Shown here piece after piece: positions 8,209 through 16,373 of a DNA stretch of 64,000 nt; the first letter of the stretch is position 1; the number at the start of each line of letters is the position of its first letter. Below the pieces are notes generated by a model, which worked only from the letters and a program-made list of their open reading frames with translations, was not told the DNA's origin and searched no databases. The DNA is from Paenibacillus sp. MAEPY2. GTDB lineage: Bacteria > Bacillota > Bacilli > Paenibacillales > Paenibacillaceae. The translations under genes and the position numbers were made by a program. The stretch spans positions 124,001 through 188,000 of the forward strand of contig NZ_AWUK01000038.1 of the NCBI RefSeq assembly GCF_000499205.1. Direction: 5' to 3'.

Positions 8209-8676
8209 ATGGAGCTGCTGGATCTACAAGGATATGCGTCTCCTGAGGATTCAAAGACACATATCCGCATTCCTTTTGAGTTAGACGAGGGCTGTGGGAA
8301 GCTGAACCTGCGATTACAATATGCGCCGAAGACGCTCGAGAATCGGGAGAAGGCGCTGCAGCTACTTAAGAATAGTTATGACTTATACATTTTGCCGGAA
8401 AATCGGGAATTCGCAATGGAGAATGCCAACAGGCACCTCCCCCTGAAAAATTTGATCACTCTCTCGCTGGACGACGCGCGGGGATATCGCGGAGCGTGCC
8501 ACCGCCAGGATGAGGTGCAGGAGCTGTTCGTATCGGAGCGAGATGCTTCACCCGGCCTCATGCCGGGTGAGCTGGTTCCCGGCTCATGGAGCGTCACACT
8601 CAGCTTGCACTGTATCGTGACAGATACTTGCGATTACCGGCTGCAAATCTGGACGACGGAGGAGGACACGATATGA
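8209..8676 (+). CDS. Uncharacterised small protein paired with a PHP hydrolase
   Basis: 155 residues, no family recognised. It contains THIRIPFELDEGCGKLNLRL and ends with a beta-rich section (SWSVTLSLHCIVTDTCDYRL). No signal peptide or membrane segment is visible. The ATG at 8209 follows GAAAGGCGGTG, and the stop overlaps the start of the next gene by ATGA. Because some CehA/McbA-type PHP proteins carry an extra N-terminal beta domain, this may be that domain as a separate subunit. It is the first gene of cluster A. Confidence 0.7.
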   Translation: MELLDLQGYASPEDSKTHIRIPFELDEGCGKLNLRLQYAPKTLENREKALQLLKNSYDLYILPENREFAMENANRHLPLKNLITLSLDDARGYRGACHRQDEVQELFVSERDASPGLMPGELVPGSWSVTLSLHCIVTDTCDYRLQIWTTEEDTI

Positions 8677-9749
8677 AATGGCTCGCCTGCGAACTGCATA
8701 CACATACGCTGCATAGCGACGGCAGCCAGACGCTGGAGGAGCTGGCGTCAGGGGCGGCCAATCTGGGCTTCGACGCCATCGCGCTAACCGACCATAACAC
8801 GATGTCCGGCCTGATTGGCAAAGAAGAACTGGAGCGGAAATACGGACTGCGAATTATTCCCGGCATGGAGTGGACGACCTTTTACGGTCATATGGTGACG
8901 ATAGGATTAAGCGCTTTTGCCGACTGGCGTCAAGTAGATCGGGACAGGATCGATGAGGGGATTGAAGCCGTACATCGGCTCGGTGGAATTGCCGGGCTTG
9001 CCCATCCGTTTCGCATCGGCAGTCCGGCCTGTACCGGGTGCTTCTGGGAATACGAGATCGGAAATTGGTCCGTCGTGGATTATATCGAAGTCTGGTCTGG
9101 AACGTTCCCTTCCATCCAAACGAACAATCGGCGGGCATTTGATCTGTGGACACAAAAGCTGAATGAAGGGTATCGGATCGCCGCCACTTCGGGCCGGGAC
9201 TGGCATGCGCAGGTTGAAACGGAAGAGCCGATATCGGTCACATACCTCGGCATCGAGGACAACGCAGTTGAGGAGAGTGGTGATTCGGCATCCCTACCCT
9301 TACATGAAGAAACCCTGATTCAGGCGCTGCGGGAAGGGCGCGCTTGCGTAACCATAGGTCCTCTGCTGACCTTGAAGCTAAATGCTGGAGGTGCTTACTA
9401 TCCAATCGGCTCCACGGTTCCATCGGTAGTCGAGAGACTGGAAGCCACAGCGCAGCCGATCCAGGTGAACTTGACGCTGGACTTCTCAGTCCGCGCCGGA
9501 CTGTGGTCGCTGCCGAAGCAGGTCTGCAGATTGAAACTTTGCTCCAATCTGGGCGAGGAACTAAGCCTGGAAGTCCCCTTTTCATCGGACGGACAGATGA
9601 TGCAGTTCGAAGCCCAATTGCCAGAGTCCACCCCTGATATTCCGCGCAGTTGGATTCGCTCCGAGTTGTGGGGAACCGTGCAAGGTGCTTATGTACGAAT
9701 CGCCTTTACCAACGCGATCTATTTCGAAGCAGGAGGATACCCGCGATGA
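8673..9749 (+). CDS. CehA/McbA-type PHP-domain metallohydrolase
   Basis: 358 residues. PHP metal-binding motifs are complete: HTHTLHSDG (His9, His11, Asp16), LTDHNT (Asp40, His41), GMEW (Glu66) with YGH (His73), AHPFR (His111) and SGRDWH (Asp176, His178). These proteins hydrolyse phosphodiesters or other ester bonds using two or three metal ions. The C-terminal 150 residues are beta-rich. No signal peptide is present, so it acts in the cytoplasm. It overlaps its neighbours by ATGA on both sides. Placement beside a GDPD and an importer suggests it acts on an imported phosphodiester. CehA itself is a carbaryl hydrolase, so a carboxyl ester substrate cannot be excluded. Confidence 0.85.
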   Translation: MKWLACELHTHTLHSDGSQTLEELASGAANLGFDAIALTDHNTMSGLIGKEELERKYGLRIIPGMEWTTFYGHMVTIGLSAFADWRQVDRDRIDEGIEAVHRLGGIAGLAHPFRIGSPACTGCFWEYEIGNWSVVDYIEVWSGTFPSIQTNNRRAFDLWTQKLNEGYRIAATSGRDWHAQVETEEPISVTYLGIEDNAVEESGDSASLPLHEETLIQALREGRACVTIGPLLTLKLNAGGAYYPIGSTVPSVVERLEATAQPIQVNLTLDFSVRAGLWSLPKQVCRLKLCSNLGEELSLEVPFSSDGQMMQFEAQLPESTPDIPRSWIRSELWGTVQGAYVRIAFTNAIYFEAGGYPR

Positions 9750-10498
9750 ACAAATTTCCGCTGATCACGGCCCACACTGGCTGCATGGGTCATCCCGATC
9801 ATTCTTATGAGTCGCTTCATGCGGCTCTAACACTTGCCGCAGATATTTACGAAGATGATATCCGGTCGACTCGGGACGGCGTACCGGTGCTCGCACATGA
9901 CGACGATATCCCTTTGGCGGACGGAAGCCGCGGCAGCCTAGCAGAGATGACGCTAAAAGAGTTGAACGCCAGCTTGTCGGCGCCGATTCCAACCCTTCAG
10001 GATGTGCTTGAGCAGATCCGGGAAGCCGGTAAAATCATGAATCTCGATATTAAAACTGACAGTGCTCTGGAACCCGTGTCCGCCCTGGTCGAACGGATGG
10101 GTATGACCGAAATGGTGTTTCTCAGCGGCTGCAATTATGGGACGGCGGTCAAAGCCGGTCGCTACGCTCCGCACATCCGCAGGCTGCTTAATGTGAACAT
10201 GCAAAGCTTCGGGAGTCTGCCTTACGACGAGGCAATGCTCCAGGCCTGTGCAGAAGGCCGCGAAGCCGGCTGCTTCGGGCTTAACGTACCGTATCAGGCA
10301 GTGCGGCCAGAACTAATGGAAGCCGTACAGCGGAATGGTCTGGATCTCTACGTCTGGACAGTTACGGAGGCGGACGACATGCGGCGACTTGCGCAGTTGG
10401 GCGTCAATTCGATAACAACCCGCGATCCGGCGAAGCTGATCGCCGTCCGGGGAGAAATGGAATGTGCAGAGGAGAATAGGGATTGGACAATAAACTGA
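9746..10498 (+). CDS. Glycerophosphodiester phosphodiesterase family protein (divergent)
   Basis: 250 residues, GDPD TIM-barrel. The metal and catalytic residues are placed as expected: His10 (in AHTG, where most family members have HRG), Glu36 and Asp38 in YEDDIRSTRDG, and His51 in LAHDD. The PENT segment is replaced by PDHSYES. The barrel end DLYVWTV and ITTRDP is typical. No signal peptide is visible. The unusual first motif suggests a specialised substrate. Overlaps the PHP gene by 4 bp and the LacI gene by 16 bp. Confidence 0.85.
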   Translation: MNKFPLITAHTGCMGHPDHSYESLHAALTLAADIYEDDIRSTRDGVPVLAHDDDIPLADGSRGSLAEMTLKELNASLSAPIPTLQDVLEQIREAGKIMNLDIKTDSALEPVSALVERMGMTEMVFLSGCNYGTAVKAGRYAPHIRRLLNVNMQSFGSLPYDEAMLQACAEGREAGCFGLNVPYQAVRPELMEAVQRNGLDLYVWTVTEADDMRRLAQLGVNSITTRDPAKLIAVRGEMECAEENRDWTIN

Positions 10499-11547
10499 AT
10501 CATAGTCTGCGGGAGCTGGCACAGTTGGCCGGTGTATCGAAATCTACCGCATCTCGGGTCATCTCCGGAAATGGATACGCGAGTCCCGAAGTCCGGGAAC
10601 GCGTGCTTCAGGCGGTCGAGCAGCTTCGTTACAAGCCGAGCGCCGTCGCACGAGCGATGGTCGCGAAGCGGACGCACAACATCGGAGTCATCGTTTTTCG
10701 CGACAGGCTGCCGATCGTATCCCACACACTATACGGCAGAATCATCGACGAGATTCTGATGGCTGCTGAAGCACTGGGCTACTCGATCTTCCTGAAGACT
10801 GACCGGGAGATGTCGCTGCGCTCCACCGATTATATGCTGGAGCAGCGGGTCGATGGACTCATTCTGGTCAGCAGGCTGCAGAAAAACGTCATCGATTACG
10901 TCAAGAACTTCAATATCCCTTACCTGATGGTGAACGGATCGACCGAGGATCCGGATGTGGTACATCTTGTGAGCAACGACGAAGCCGGCGGAGAACGGGC
11001 GGCAGAACATCTGTATGCGTGTGGACACCGCAAATTCTTCATCATCGCCGGACCGGGTGAGCATCGGAGCCACTCATTGCGACTGGCGGGCTTCCGTAAG
11101 CGGCTCGAATCCCTCGGCGTTTGTTCCGGCCAGGACGGGTTTACCGTCGTCGAGTCTTCGGAATCCAGTTTCGATTCAGGCCGGAAGCTGATGGAGGAGC
11201 ACTATGCGGCATTCCTGGAGGGAGGATATAGCGCTCTGTTTAGCACCAATGACATGCTGGCACTAGGCGCCATGAAACTGCTGATGGAGCGTGGCGTCCG
11301 CATTCCAGAGGAAGTGTCCGTAATGGGTTACGACAATACCGAAGTGGCGGGGATGTATCACCCGTCGCTGACGACTGTCAGTGTGGATGCGTCCGGTATA
11401 GGCCGAGACGCGGTGTCCATTCTGGACCGCCTGATCAGTGGCGAGGGGAGCGTGCCGCGCCTGATTGAATACGAAAGCGAAGTGATCGTTCGTCAATCGA
11501 CAAATGGAAAGGAGGATGGGACATGTTGTGGTACTGGAAACACGTAG
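10483..11547 (+). CDS. LacI/GalR family transcriptional regulator
   Basis: 354 residues. The HTH (SLRELAQLAGVSKSTASRVI), hinge helix (YKPSAVARAM) and periplasmic-binding-protein-like effector domain are complete (DGLILVSR, FSTNDMLALGAMKLL, VMGYDNTEVA). It starts with TTG at 10483 behind GAGGAGAATAGG and overlaps the GDPD gene by 16 bp and the permease gene by 25 bp. It lies within the operon it probably controls, through the operator at 8125-8142. The inducer is likely the imported compound or its hydrolysis product. Confidence 0.92.
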   Translation: MDNKLNHSLRELAQLAGVSKSTASRVISGNGYASPEVRERVLQAVEQLRYKPSAVARAMVAKRTHNIGVIVFRDRLPIVSHTLYGRIIDEILMAAEALGYSIFLKTDREMSLRSTDYMLEQRVDGLILVSRLQKNVIDYVKNFNIPYLMVNGSTEDPDVVHLVSNDEAGGERAAEHLYACGHRKFFIIAGPGEHRSHSLRLAGFRKRLESLGVCSGQDGFTVVESSESSFDSGRKLMEEHYAAFLEGGYSALFSTNDMLALGAMKLLMERGVRIPEEVSVMGYDNTEVAGMYHPSLTTVSVDASGIGRDAVSILDRLISGEGSVPRLIEYESEVIVRQSTNGKEDGTCCGTGNT

Positions 11548-12347
11548 GCCCGAGAAGAATTATCGAGTTTGTGCTACTGACTGTGTTCGCCGTTTTTTTC
11601 GCGGGTCCGCTGGTCAACCTGCTGGTGCTTGCTTTTAGCGAAAAGTGGAATTATCCGGACATTCTGCCCCAGGTATGGGGTTTCAAATGGTGGGAGTTCG
11701 TGCTGGCGAAGGACGATATCGTCTCGTCGATCTCACTGTCGTTCCTCATTGCCACCCTGGTGACTCTGCTGTCTATCGTCGTTTGCATCCCGGCAGCGTA
11801 CGCCTTCGCAAGACTTCAGTTTCCGCTGAAGCGGATGTTTCTGTTTTCGTTCCTGCTGACGCATGCCTTTCCGAAAATGGGGTTGTACGTCTCCATCGCA
11901 GTCCTGTTCTACCGGATCGGACTGATGAATACGCTGCTCGGTGTTGTGCTGATCCATATGATCAACGTGTTGATGTTCATGACCTGGATTCCAACTTCCG
12001 CTTTTCGCAACGTGCACCGTGCACAGGAGGAATCGGCACGAGACGTTGGGGCGAGCCCGTTCAAAGTTTTTCGCAGCATCACACTGCCAATGGCAATGCC
12101 GGGCATCGTGGTCGCTTCGATCTTCACGTTCCTGAATTCGCTCGACGAAGCGCAGGGGACCTTCCTGGTTGGCATTCCCGATTACAAAACGATGCCAATC
12201 GTCATGTACTCCATCATTTCCGATTTTCCGAGCAGTGCCGGGGCCGTATTCTCGATCATCCTGACGCTGCCAACCATTATCTTGCTGGTAGCAGCCCAGC
12301 GGCTGGTGAGCGCGGACGTTCTGGCGAGCGGTTTTCAAATGAAATAA
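11523..12347 (+). CDS. ABC importer permease (PotC/PhnV-like)
   Basis: 274 residues with about six membrane segments and the cytoplasmic EAA loop EESARDVGASPFKVFRSITLP, which docks on the ATPase. Order and sequence resemble the spermidine/iron/2-aminoethylphosphonate importer class rather than the sugar class. AAAGGAGG precedes the ATG; the gene overlaps the LacI gene by 25 bp. It pairs with the permease at 14605 as the second half of the channel. Confidence 0.9.
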   Translation: MLWYWKHVGPRRIIEFVLLTVFAVFFAGPLVNLLVLAFSEKWNYPDILPQVWGFKWWEFVLAKDDIVSSISLSFLIATLVTLLSIVVCIPAAYAFARLQFPLKRMFLFSFLLTHAFPKMGLYVSIAVLFYRIGLMNTLLGVVLIHMINVLMFMTWIPTSAFRNVHRAQEESARDVGASPFKVFRSITLPMAMPGIVVASIFTFLNSLDEAQGTFLVGIPDYKTMPIVMYSIISDFPSSAGAVFSIILTLPTIILLVAAQRLVSADVLASGFQMK

Positions 12348-12389
12348 AAATGTTTCGGTCACTATACCGGGGCAAAGGGAGGCAGAAGC

Positions 12390-13430
12390 ATGCAGTTGTC
12401 TGTACGAGAGTTAGCCAAACGCTACAAAACCGGTGACGGGGTCAGCGGCATCAACATTGATATCGAAAAAGGCGAGCTGGTCACCCTTCTGGGTCCATCG
12501 GGGTGCGGCAAAACCACCGTGCTACGGAGCATCGGGGGTTTTCTGGAACCGGACTCCGGTGACATCTTGATCGAGGGGAAGAGTGTCATTCAGCTTCCAC
12601 CGGAGAAACGGCCAACCTCGATGGTGTTCCAGAGCTATAATCTGTGGTCGCATATGTCGGTATACGACAATCTGGCGTTCGGCCTGAAGATCCGCAAAAT
12701 GCCGAAGGCAGAGATCCGCACGGCGGTCGAGGATGCGCTCAAGCTGGTCCGGCTGTCGGGCTTCGGGAAGAAGTATCCGGCCGAGCTTTCAGGCGGACAG
12801 CAGCAGCGGGTTGCGCTGGCTCGGTCCTTGCTGCTCAACCCGGCGGTACTGCTGTTGGACGAGCCCTTCTCGGCACTGGACGCCAAGCTGCGGCACGAAA
12901 TGCGCGAAGAACTGCGCGAGATCCAAATGAAAACGGGTCTCACGATGGTCTTTGTCACGCATGATCAGGAAGAAGCACTGTCGTTATCTGACCGCATTAT
13001 CGTCATGAATCATGGGCACATCGAGCAGATTGCTCAGCCGCAGAAGATTTACGATGAGCCGGCTTCCTTGTATGTCGCCGGTTTTATCGGCAAAATGAAT
13101 TTCTTGAAGGGGGTGGCGGAAGGGGAGAGCATACACATTGGAAGTCTTAGCCTACCGAACGAGAAGGGGCTAAGCGGACAGGTGACGGCGGCGGTCCGGC
13201 CAGAAGACGTTCAGGTGAGCAGTACCACAATGGGTGAAGGTATTTTGGCAGGCAAGGTCAAGCAGGTGATGATTCTGGGACATTACGCGGAAGTTACCGT
13301 GGAACTGATGGAGTTCGGCATCATACGTGCTTTTCTAAACAAGGAATTCGTTGAGCAGCTGCAGGTAGGAAAAGACGTTGGGATCTCGATATCGAAAATG
13401 ACCGGATTCCCGGTCGCTGAATCGAACTGA
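12390..13430 (+). CDS. ABC importer ATP-binding protein (PotA-like)
   Basis: 346 residues. Walker A is GPSGCGKTT (about residue 36), the Q-loop is VFQSYNLW, the signature is LSGGQQQRVAL, and Walker B is LLLDEPFSALD followed by VTHDQEEALSLSD. A C-terminal TOBE domain (AVRPEDVQV) is present. The ribosome site is AAAGGGAGG. It energises the cluster A importer. The Q-loop and TOBE type match the PotA/FbpC/PhnT group. Confidence 0.93.
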   Translation: MQLSVRELAKRYKTGDGVSGINIDIEKGELVTLLGPSGCGKTTVLRSIGGFLEPDSGDILIEGKSVIQLPPEKRPTSMVFQSYNLWSHMSVYDNLAFGLKIRKMPKAEIRTAVEDALKLVRLSGFGKKYPAELSGGQQQRVALARSLLLNPAVLLLDEPFSALDAKLRHEMREELREIQMKTGLTMVFVTHDQEEALSLSDRIIVMNHGHIEQIAQPQKIYDEPASLYVAGFIGKMNFLKGVAEGESIHIGSLSLPNEKGLSGQVTAAVRPEDVQVSSTTMGEGILAGKVKQVMILGHYAEVTVELMEFGIIRAFLNKEFVEQLQVGKDVGISISKMTGFPVAESN

Positions 13431-13444
13431 GGAGGATGAATGAT

Positions 13445-14608
13445 ATGCGTTTGAAGAAGCCATTTGTATCATTGTTGACTGTTGTGGGATTGTCCATGTC
13501 ACTGCTGGCCGGGTGTGGAAGCGGAAGCGAGAATACAAGCAGTTCCACCGATGGAAATGCTGCGGCGTCGGGTAATCCGGTATCTTTTAACTTCTATTTT
13601 ACTGGCTCACAAAACGTCAAGGACCTGTGGGATTCACTGGAGCCGATGTTCGAGAAAGAGCATCCGGATATCGACGTGAATCTGGTCTACATCCCGTCTG
13701 GTACCGGCGCTGAGCCGACCTACGACCGGATCGTGGCTGCTAAGAAGGCGGGCAAGGGCTCAGGAGATATCGACCTGTACGAGGACGGTATCAACTACGT
13801 CGCGCAGGGCACAAAGGACGGGATTTGGACACAGCTGAACGAGAAAGACATTCCGAACCTGAGCAAAGTCAACGCGGACACGATGAAGGATGTGAACAAC
13901 TTCGCAGTGCCGTATCGTTCTTCAGCCGTTGTTCTGGCCTATGACAGCAGTAAAATCTCTAATCCGCCAACTACACTGGACGAGCTGCTGGAGTGGATCA
14001 AAGCCAATCCCGAGCAGTTCGCGTATAACGACCCGTCAACGGGCGGTTCAGGCAGCTCTTTCGTCCAGACGATCGTCTATAAGGATCTGCCAGAAGAAGA
14101 CATTCACAACTCTGATCCGGCAATGATGGAGAAGTGGAACGGCGGCTTTGATACCCTCAAAGAGATCGGACCGTATGTTTACGGAAAGGGTATCTATCCG
14201 AAGAAAAACCAGGGCACACTGGATCTGTTGATGAATGGTGAAGTATCCTTAATTCCAGCTTGGTCAGACATGGTGCTGCAGCAGCTGAACGAAGGCTTGT
14301 TGCCAGATACGATCAAGATGCAGCAGATAACTCCGGGATTCAACGGTGGGCCGACTTACCTGATGGTCAACCAGGAGTCAGACAAGAAGGAAGCAATCAA
14401 CGAGTTCCTGAATTTCGTCCTGTCCCCCGAAGCACAGGAGGTCATCGTGGACAAAATGAACGGCTTCCCGGGTATTGAGCTCTCCAACATGTCGCAGGAA
14501 ATGCAAGATAAGTTCGACGGTGTGGCCGAAGGCTTCCGCACGTTCAACATCGGGGATCTGGGCACGGAGATTAACAAACGCTGGCAGAGCGACGTTGCCG
14601 CAAAATGA
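13445..14608 (+). CDS. Extracellular solute-binding lipoprotein of cluster A
   Basis: 387 residues. A lipoprotein signal ends in LLAGC near residue 25, followed by a Ser/Gly-rich linker. The mature part is a type II periplasmic-binding fold, as in PotD/FbpA-type binders (FYFTGSQNVKDLWDSLEPMF, VPYRSSAVVLAYD, FLNFVLSPEAQEVI). The ATG at 13445 has GGAGG 9 nt upstream; the earlier ATG at 13436 abuts the ribosome site. The stop overlaps the following permease by ATGA. The ligand is presumably an organophosphate, by context. Confidence 0.9.
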   Translation: MRLKKPFVSLLTVVGLSMSLLAGCGSGSENTSSSTDGNAAASGNPVSFNFYFTGSQNVKDLWDSLEPMFEKEHPDIDVNLVYIPSGTGAEPTYDRIVAAKKAGKGSGDIDLYEDGINYVAQGTKDGIWTQLNEKDIPNLSKVNADTMKDVNNFAVPYRSSAVVLAYDSSKISNPPTTLDELLEWIKANPEQFAYNDPSTGGSGSSFVQTIVYKDLPEEDIHNSDPAMMEKWNGGFDTLKEIGPYVYGKGIYPKKNQGTLDLLMNGEVSLIPAWSDMVLQQLNEGLLPDTIKMQQITPGFNGGPTYLMVNQESDKKEAINEFLNFVLSPEAQEVIVDKMNGFPGIELSNMSQEMQDKFDGVAEGFRTFNIGDLGTEINKRWQSDVAAK

Positions 14609-15444
14609 GTAAGGAAGCCAGACAGTCGATTACAGGCCTAGCGATGGTGCTCCCCTCCTTCGCCATCCTGCTGATCGTCGTTATTATCCCGATCGTGCAA
14701 TCCTTTATCATGAGCCTGAGTAACGGTTCGGGCGGATACGATCTGAGCCGCTATACGTATCTGTTCACGGATAAGGGGATGCGGAGCAATATCGTATTTA
14801 CGCTTCGGGTGACCGCCATAACGTGTGTTGCCGTGATATTGGTAAGCTACACGCTGGCGATTTACATGCGCTTCAACCAGGGGCCAATTGTCAATCTGAT
14901 TCGTAAAACGTACATGATCCCGCTGTTTATCCCTGGTGTCATCGCCACCTACGGCCTGATCAACCTGCTTGGTAACCACGGCTGGCTTGCCCGTATGCTT
15001 GAGGTGGTCGGGATTACGCTGCCGCGCATCATTTTTGACGAAAAAGGAATCATCATCGCAAACTTATGGTTTAACATTCCATTTACGACGATGCTGCTCA
15101 GTTCCGCGCTCTCGGGCATTCCTTCGTCGGTTATTGAGAGTGCTAAGGATGTGGGCGTAGGCAAACTGACGCTGTTTACACGGTTCATTTTCCCGCTGTC
15201 GTACAAGACATTTCTTGTCGCCCTGACCTTTGTCTTCATGGGAGTGATTGGCTCGTTCACCGCGCCCTACCTCATCGGAGCCAATTCTCCGCAGATGCTG
15301 GGTGTCTCCATGCAGCAGGTGTTCAGCGTCTTTCAGGAGCGTGAACAAGCCGCAGCGATCGCGTTCTTCTCATTCCTGCTCTGCTCGGTGCTGGGTGCTT
15401 TCTACATCCGGTCGATGGCAGAGGAGGAGAAGGCAAAGATATAG
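14605..15444 (+). CDS. ABC importer permease (PotB-like)
   Basis: 279 residues, six membrane segments, EAA loop IESAKDVGVGKLTLFTRFIFP. ATGA overlap with the binding-protein gene. It completes the importer: two permeases, one ATPase and one binding protein. The last gene of cluster A; a terminator lies 92 bp downstream, with nothing else recognisable between. Confidence 0.9.
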   Translation: MSKEARQSITGLAMVLPSFAILLIVVIIPIVQSFIMSLSNGSGGYDLSRYTYLFTDKGMRSNIVFTLRVTAITCVAVILVSYTLAIYMRFNQGPIVNLIRKTYMIPLFIPGVIATYGLINLLGNHGWLARMLEVVGITLPRIIFDEKGIIIANLWFNIPFTTMLLSSALSGIPSSVIESAKDVGVGKLTLFTRFIFPLSYKTFLVALTFVFMGVIGSFTAPYLIGANSPQMLGVSMQQVFSVFQEREQAAAIAFFSFLLCSVLGAFYIRSMAEEEKAKI

Positions 15445-15536
15445 ACGGGGTGCAGAAGAGCATGATTACCGTACCACTTTGCAGAATCATTAATAACTAG
15501 AAAACTGTAGATGAGCAAGTGTTCTGTTAGTAGAGA

Positions 15537-15572
15537 GCCGCTAAGTGCAAAGCATTTAGCGGCTTATTTTTT
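15537..15572 (+). terminator. Terminator at the end of cluster A
   Basis: GCCGCTAAGTGC pairs imperfectly with GCATTTAGCGGC over a 3-nt loop, followed by TTATTTTTT. Confidence 0.85.
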
Positions 15573-15589
15573 GAAACGATGATCGTTCC
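15573..15589. promoter_or_regulatory. Palindrome upstream of cluster B
   Basis: GAAACGAT-G-ATCGTTCC is an 8-1-8 inverted repeat with one mismatch, immediately after the cluster A terminator and just before the PhoP-like boxes. It could be an operator for an unidentified regulator. Confidence 0.3.
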
Positions 15590-15605
15590 AATAGATAACC
15601 TGAAA

Positions 15606-15622
15606 TTAACAACCCGTTTACA
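15606..15622 (+). promoter_or_regulatory. Candidate PhoP box pair (cluster B)
   Basis: TTAACA (15606-15611) and TTTACA (15617-15622) are 11 bp apart, matching the PhoP half-site consensus, and GATACA (15630-15635) follows at the same offset as GATACG does in the cluster A promoter. The downstream gene starts at 15694. It suggests joint phosphate control of both clusters. Confidence 0.55.
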
Positions 15623-15693
15623 TAAAGATGATACATCACGAATATTTACGCTATAACATTTAAGATGACAAACGAGGGAATGAGGACAGACTC

Positions 15694-16233
15694 ATGAAGA
15701 ATTATCCGATCATAGCCTCCATCACGGTAGATGAACAGATTTCACAAGCGATAGCAAGCGATGTGAAACGAGTGATTTTGATGACAGGGAACATAACCAA
15801 TCTTGGTTCGATCATAGACAGTCTGCATCAAAGCGGTAAACAGGTATATGTGCATACGGAGATGGTATCCGGTATTGGACGAGATGCCTCTGCCATTCAA
15901 TATCTTGCTGATGTGTTCAAAGTAGACGGAATCGTAACGACGAAGAGCAACGCGGTTTCTGCCGCGAAGCAAGCAGGCATCTTAAGCATCCAGCGCATAT
16001 TCGCCATTGATACGGCAGCAATAACGACTGCGGTTCGTATGATTATGAGCTACAAGCCGGATGAGGTTGAATTGATGCCAGGGCTTATGCCTCGAGTCAT
16101 TCAAGAACTGAAAGAACGCATTACACAGCCTTTGATTGTGGGAGGCCTTATCCGGCACGAGGAAGAAATACAACAAGCATTAAAGAGCGGAGCAGATTTT
16201 GTTTCCGTAGGACACGAGAAATTCTGGAATTAA
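15694..16233 (+). CDS. glpP: GlpP family glycerol-3-phosphate-responsive antiterminator
   Basis: 179 residues, the full length of the GlpP family. Conserved segments are present: IASITVDEQI, VILMTGNITNLGSI, VYVHTEMVSGIGRD, DGIVTTKSNAVSAAK and VELMPGLMPRVI. In B. subtilis, GlpP with glycerol-3-phosphate binds leader mRNAs and prevents termination at glp genes. Here it is the first gene of a glycerophosphodiester operon, with a terminator-like leader directly downstream (16268-16336). A ribosome site GAGGAC precedes the ATG. Confidence 0.92.
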   Translation: MKNYPIIASITVDEQISQAIASDVKRVILMTGNITNLGSIIDSLHQSGKQVYVHTEMVSGIGRDASAIQYLADVFKVDGIVTTKSNAVSAAKQAGILSIQRIFAIDTAAITTAVRMIMSYKPDEVELMPGLMPRVIQELKERITQPLIVGGLIRHEEEIQQALKSGADFVSVGHEKFWN

Positions 16234-16252
16234 TTTCATACATTTATCCTTG

Positions 16253-16340
16253 GGTGGAGACGACGAGAAAACCCGGTGGTAAGTAAATCAATACAACCTT
16301 GATGTTGAAGGAGGGTGATTTGCTGCTGGGTTTTTTGTGT
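16253..16340 (+). promoter_or_regulatory. GlpP-type leader with terminator/antiterminator hairpin
   Basis: Between glpP and the GDPD gene, AAAACCC (16268-16274) pairs with GGGTTTTTT (16328-16336), and AAATCA (16285-16290) pairs with TGATTT (16316-16321), with G-U-rich pairing of GGTGGT and GCTGCT between them. This gives a long stem ending in a T run. GTGGAGACGACGAGAAA upstream may be the protein contact. It would stop transcription after glpP unless GlpP and glycerol-3-phosphate are present. Inferred from structure and neighbour. Confidence 0.65.
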
Positions 16341-16373
16341 TGTCCAAAAAATACAAACAGGAGGTAACAAAAC

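Noticed and set aside
11733..12362. Minus-strand frame of 209 codons inside cluster A
   Set aside because: It is a shadow of the permease gene, caused by the higher G+C content, with Gln/His/Arg-rich composition.
15445..15536. Additional gene or RNA between the cluster A permease and its terminator
   Set aside because: No frame with a ribosome site and no stable structure other than the terminator was visible.
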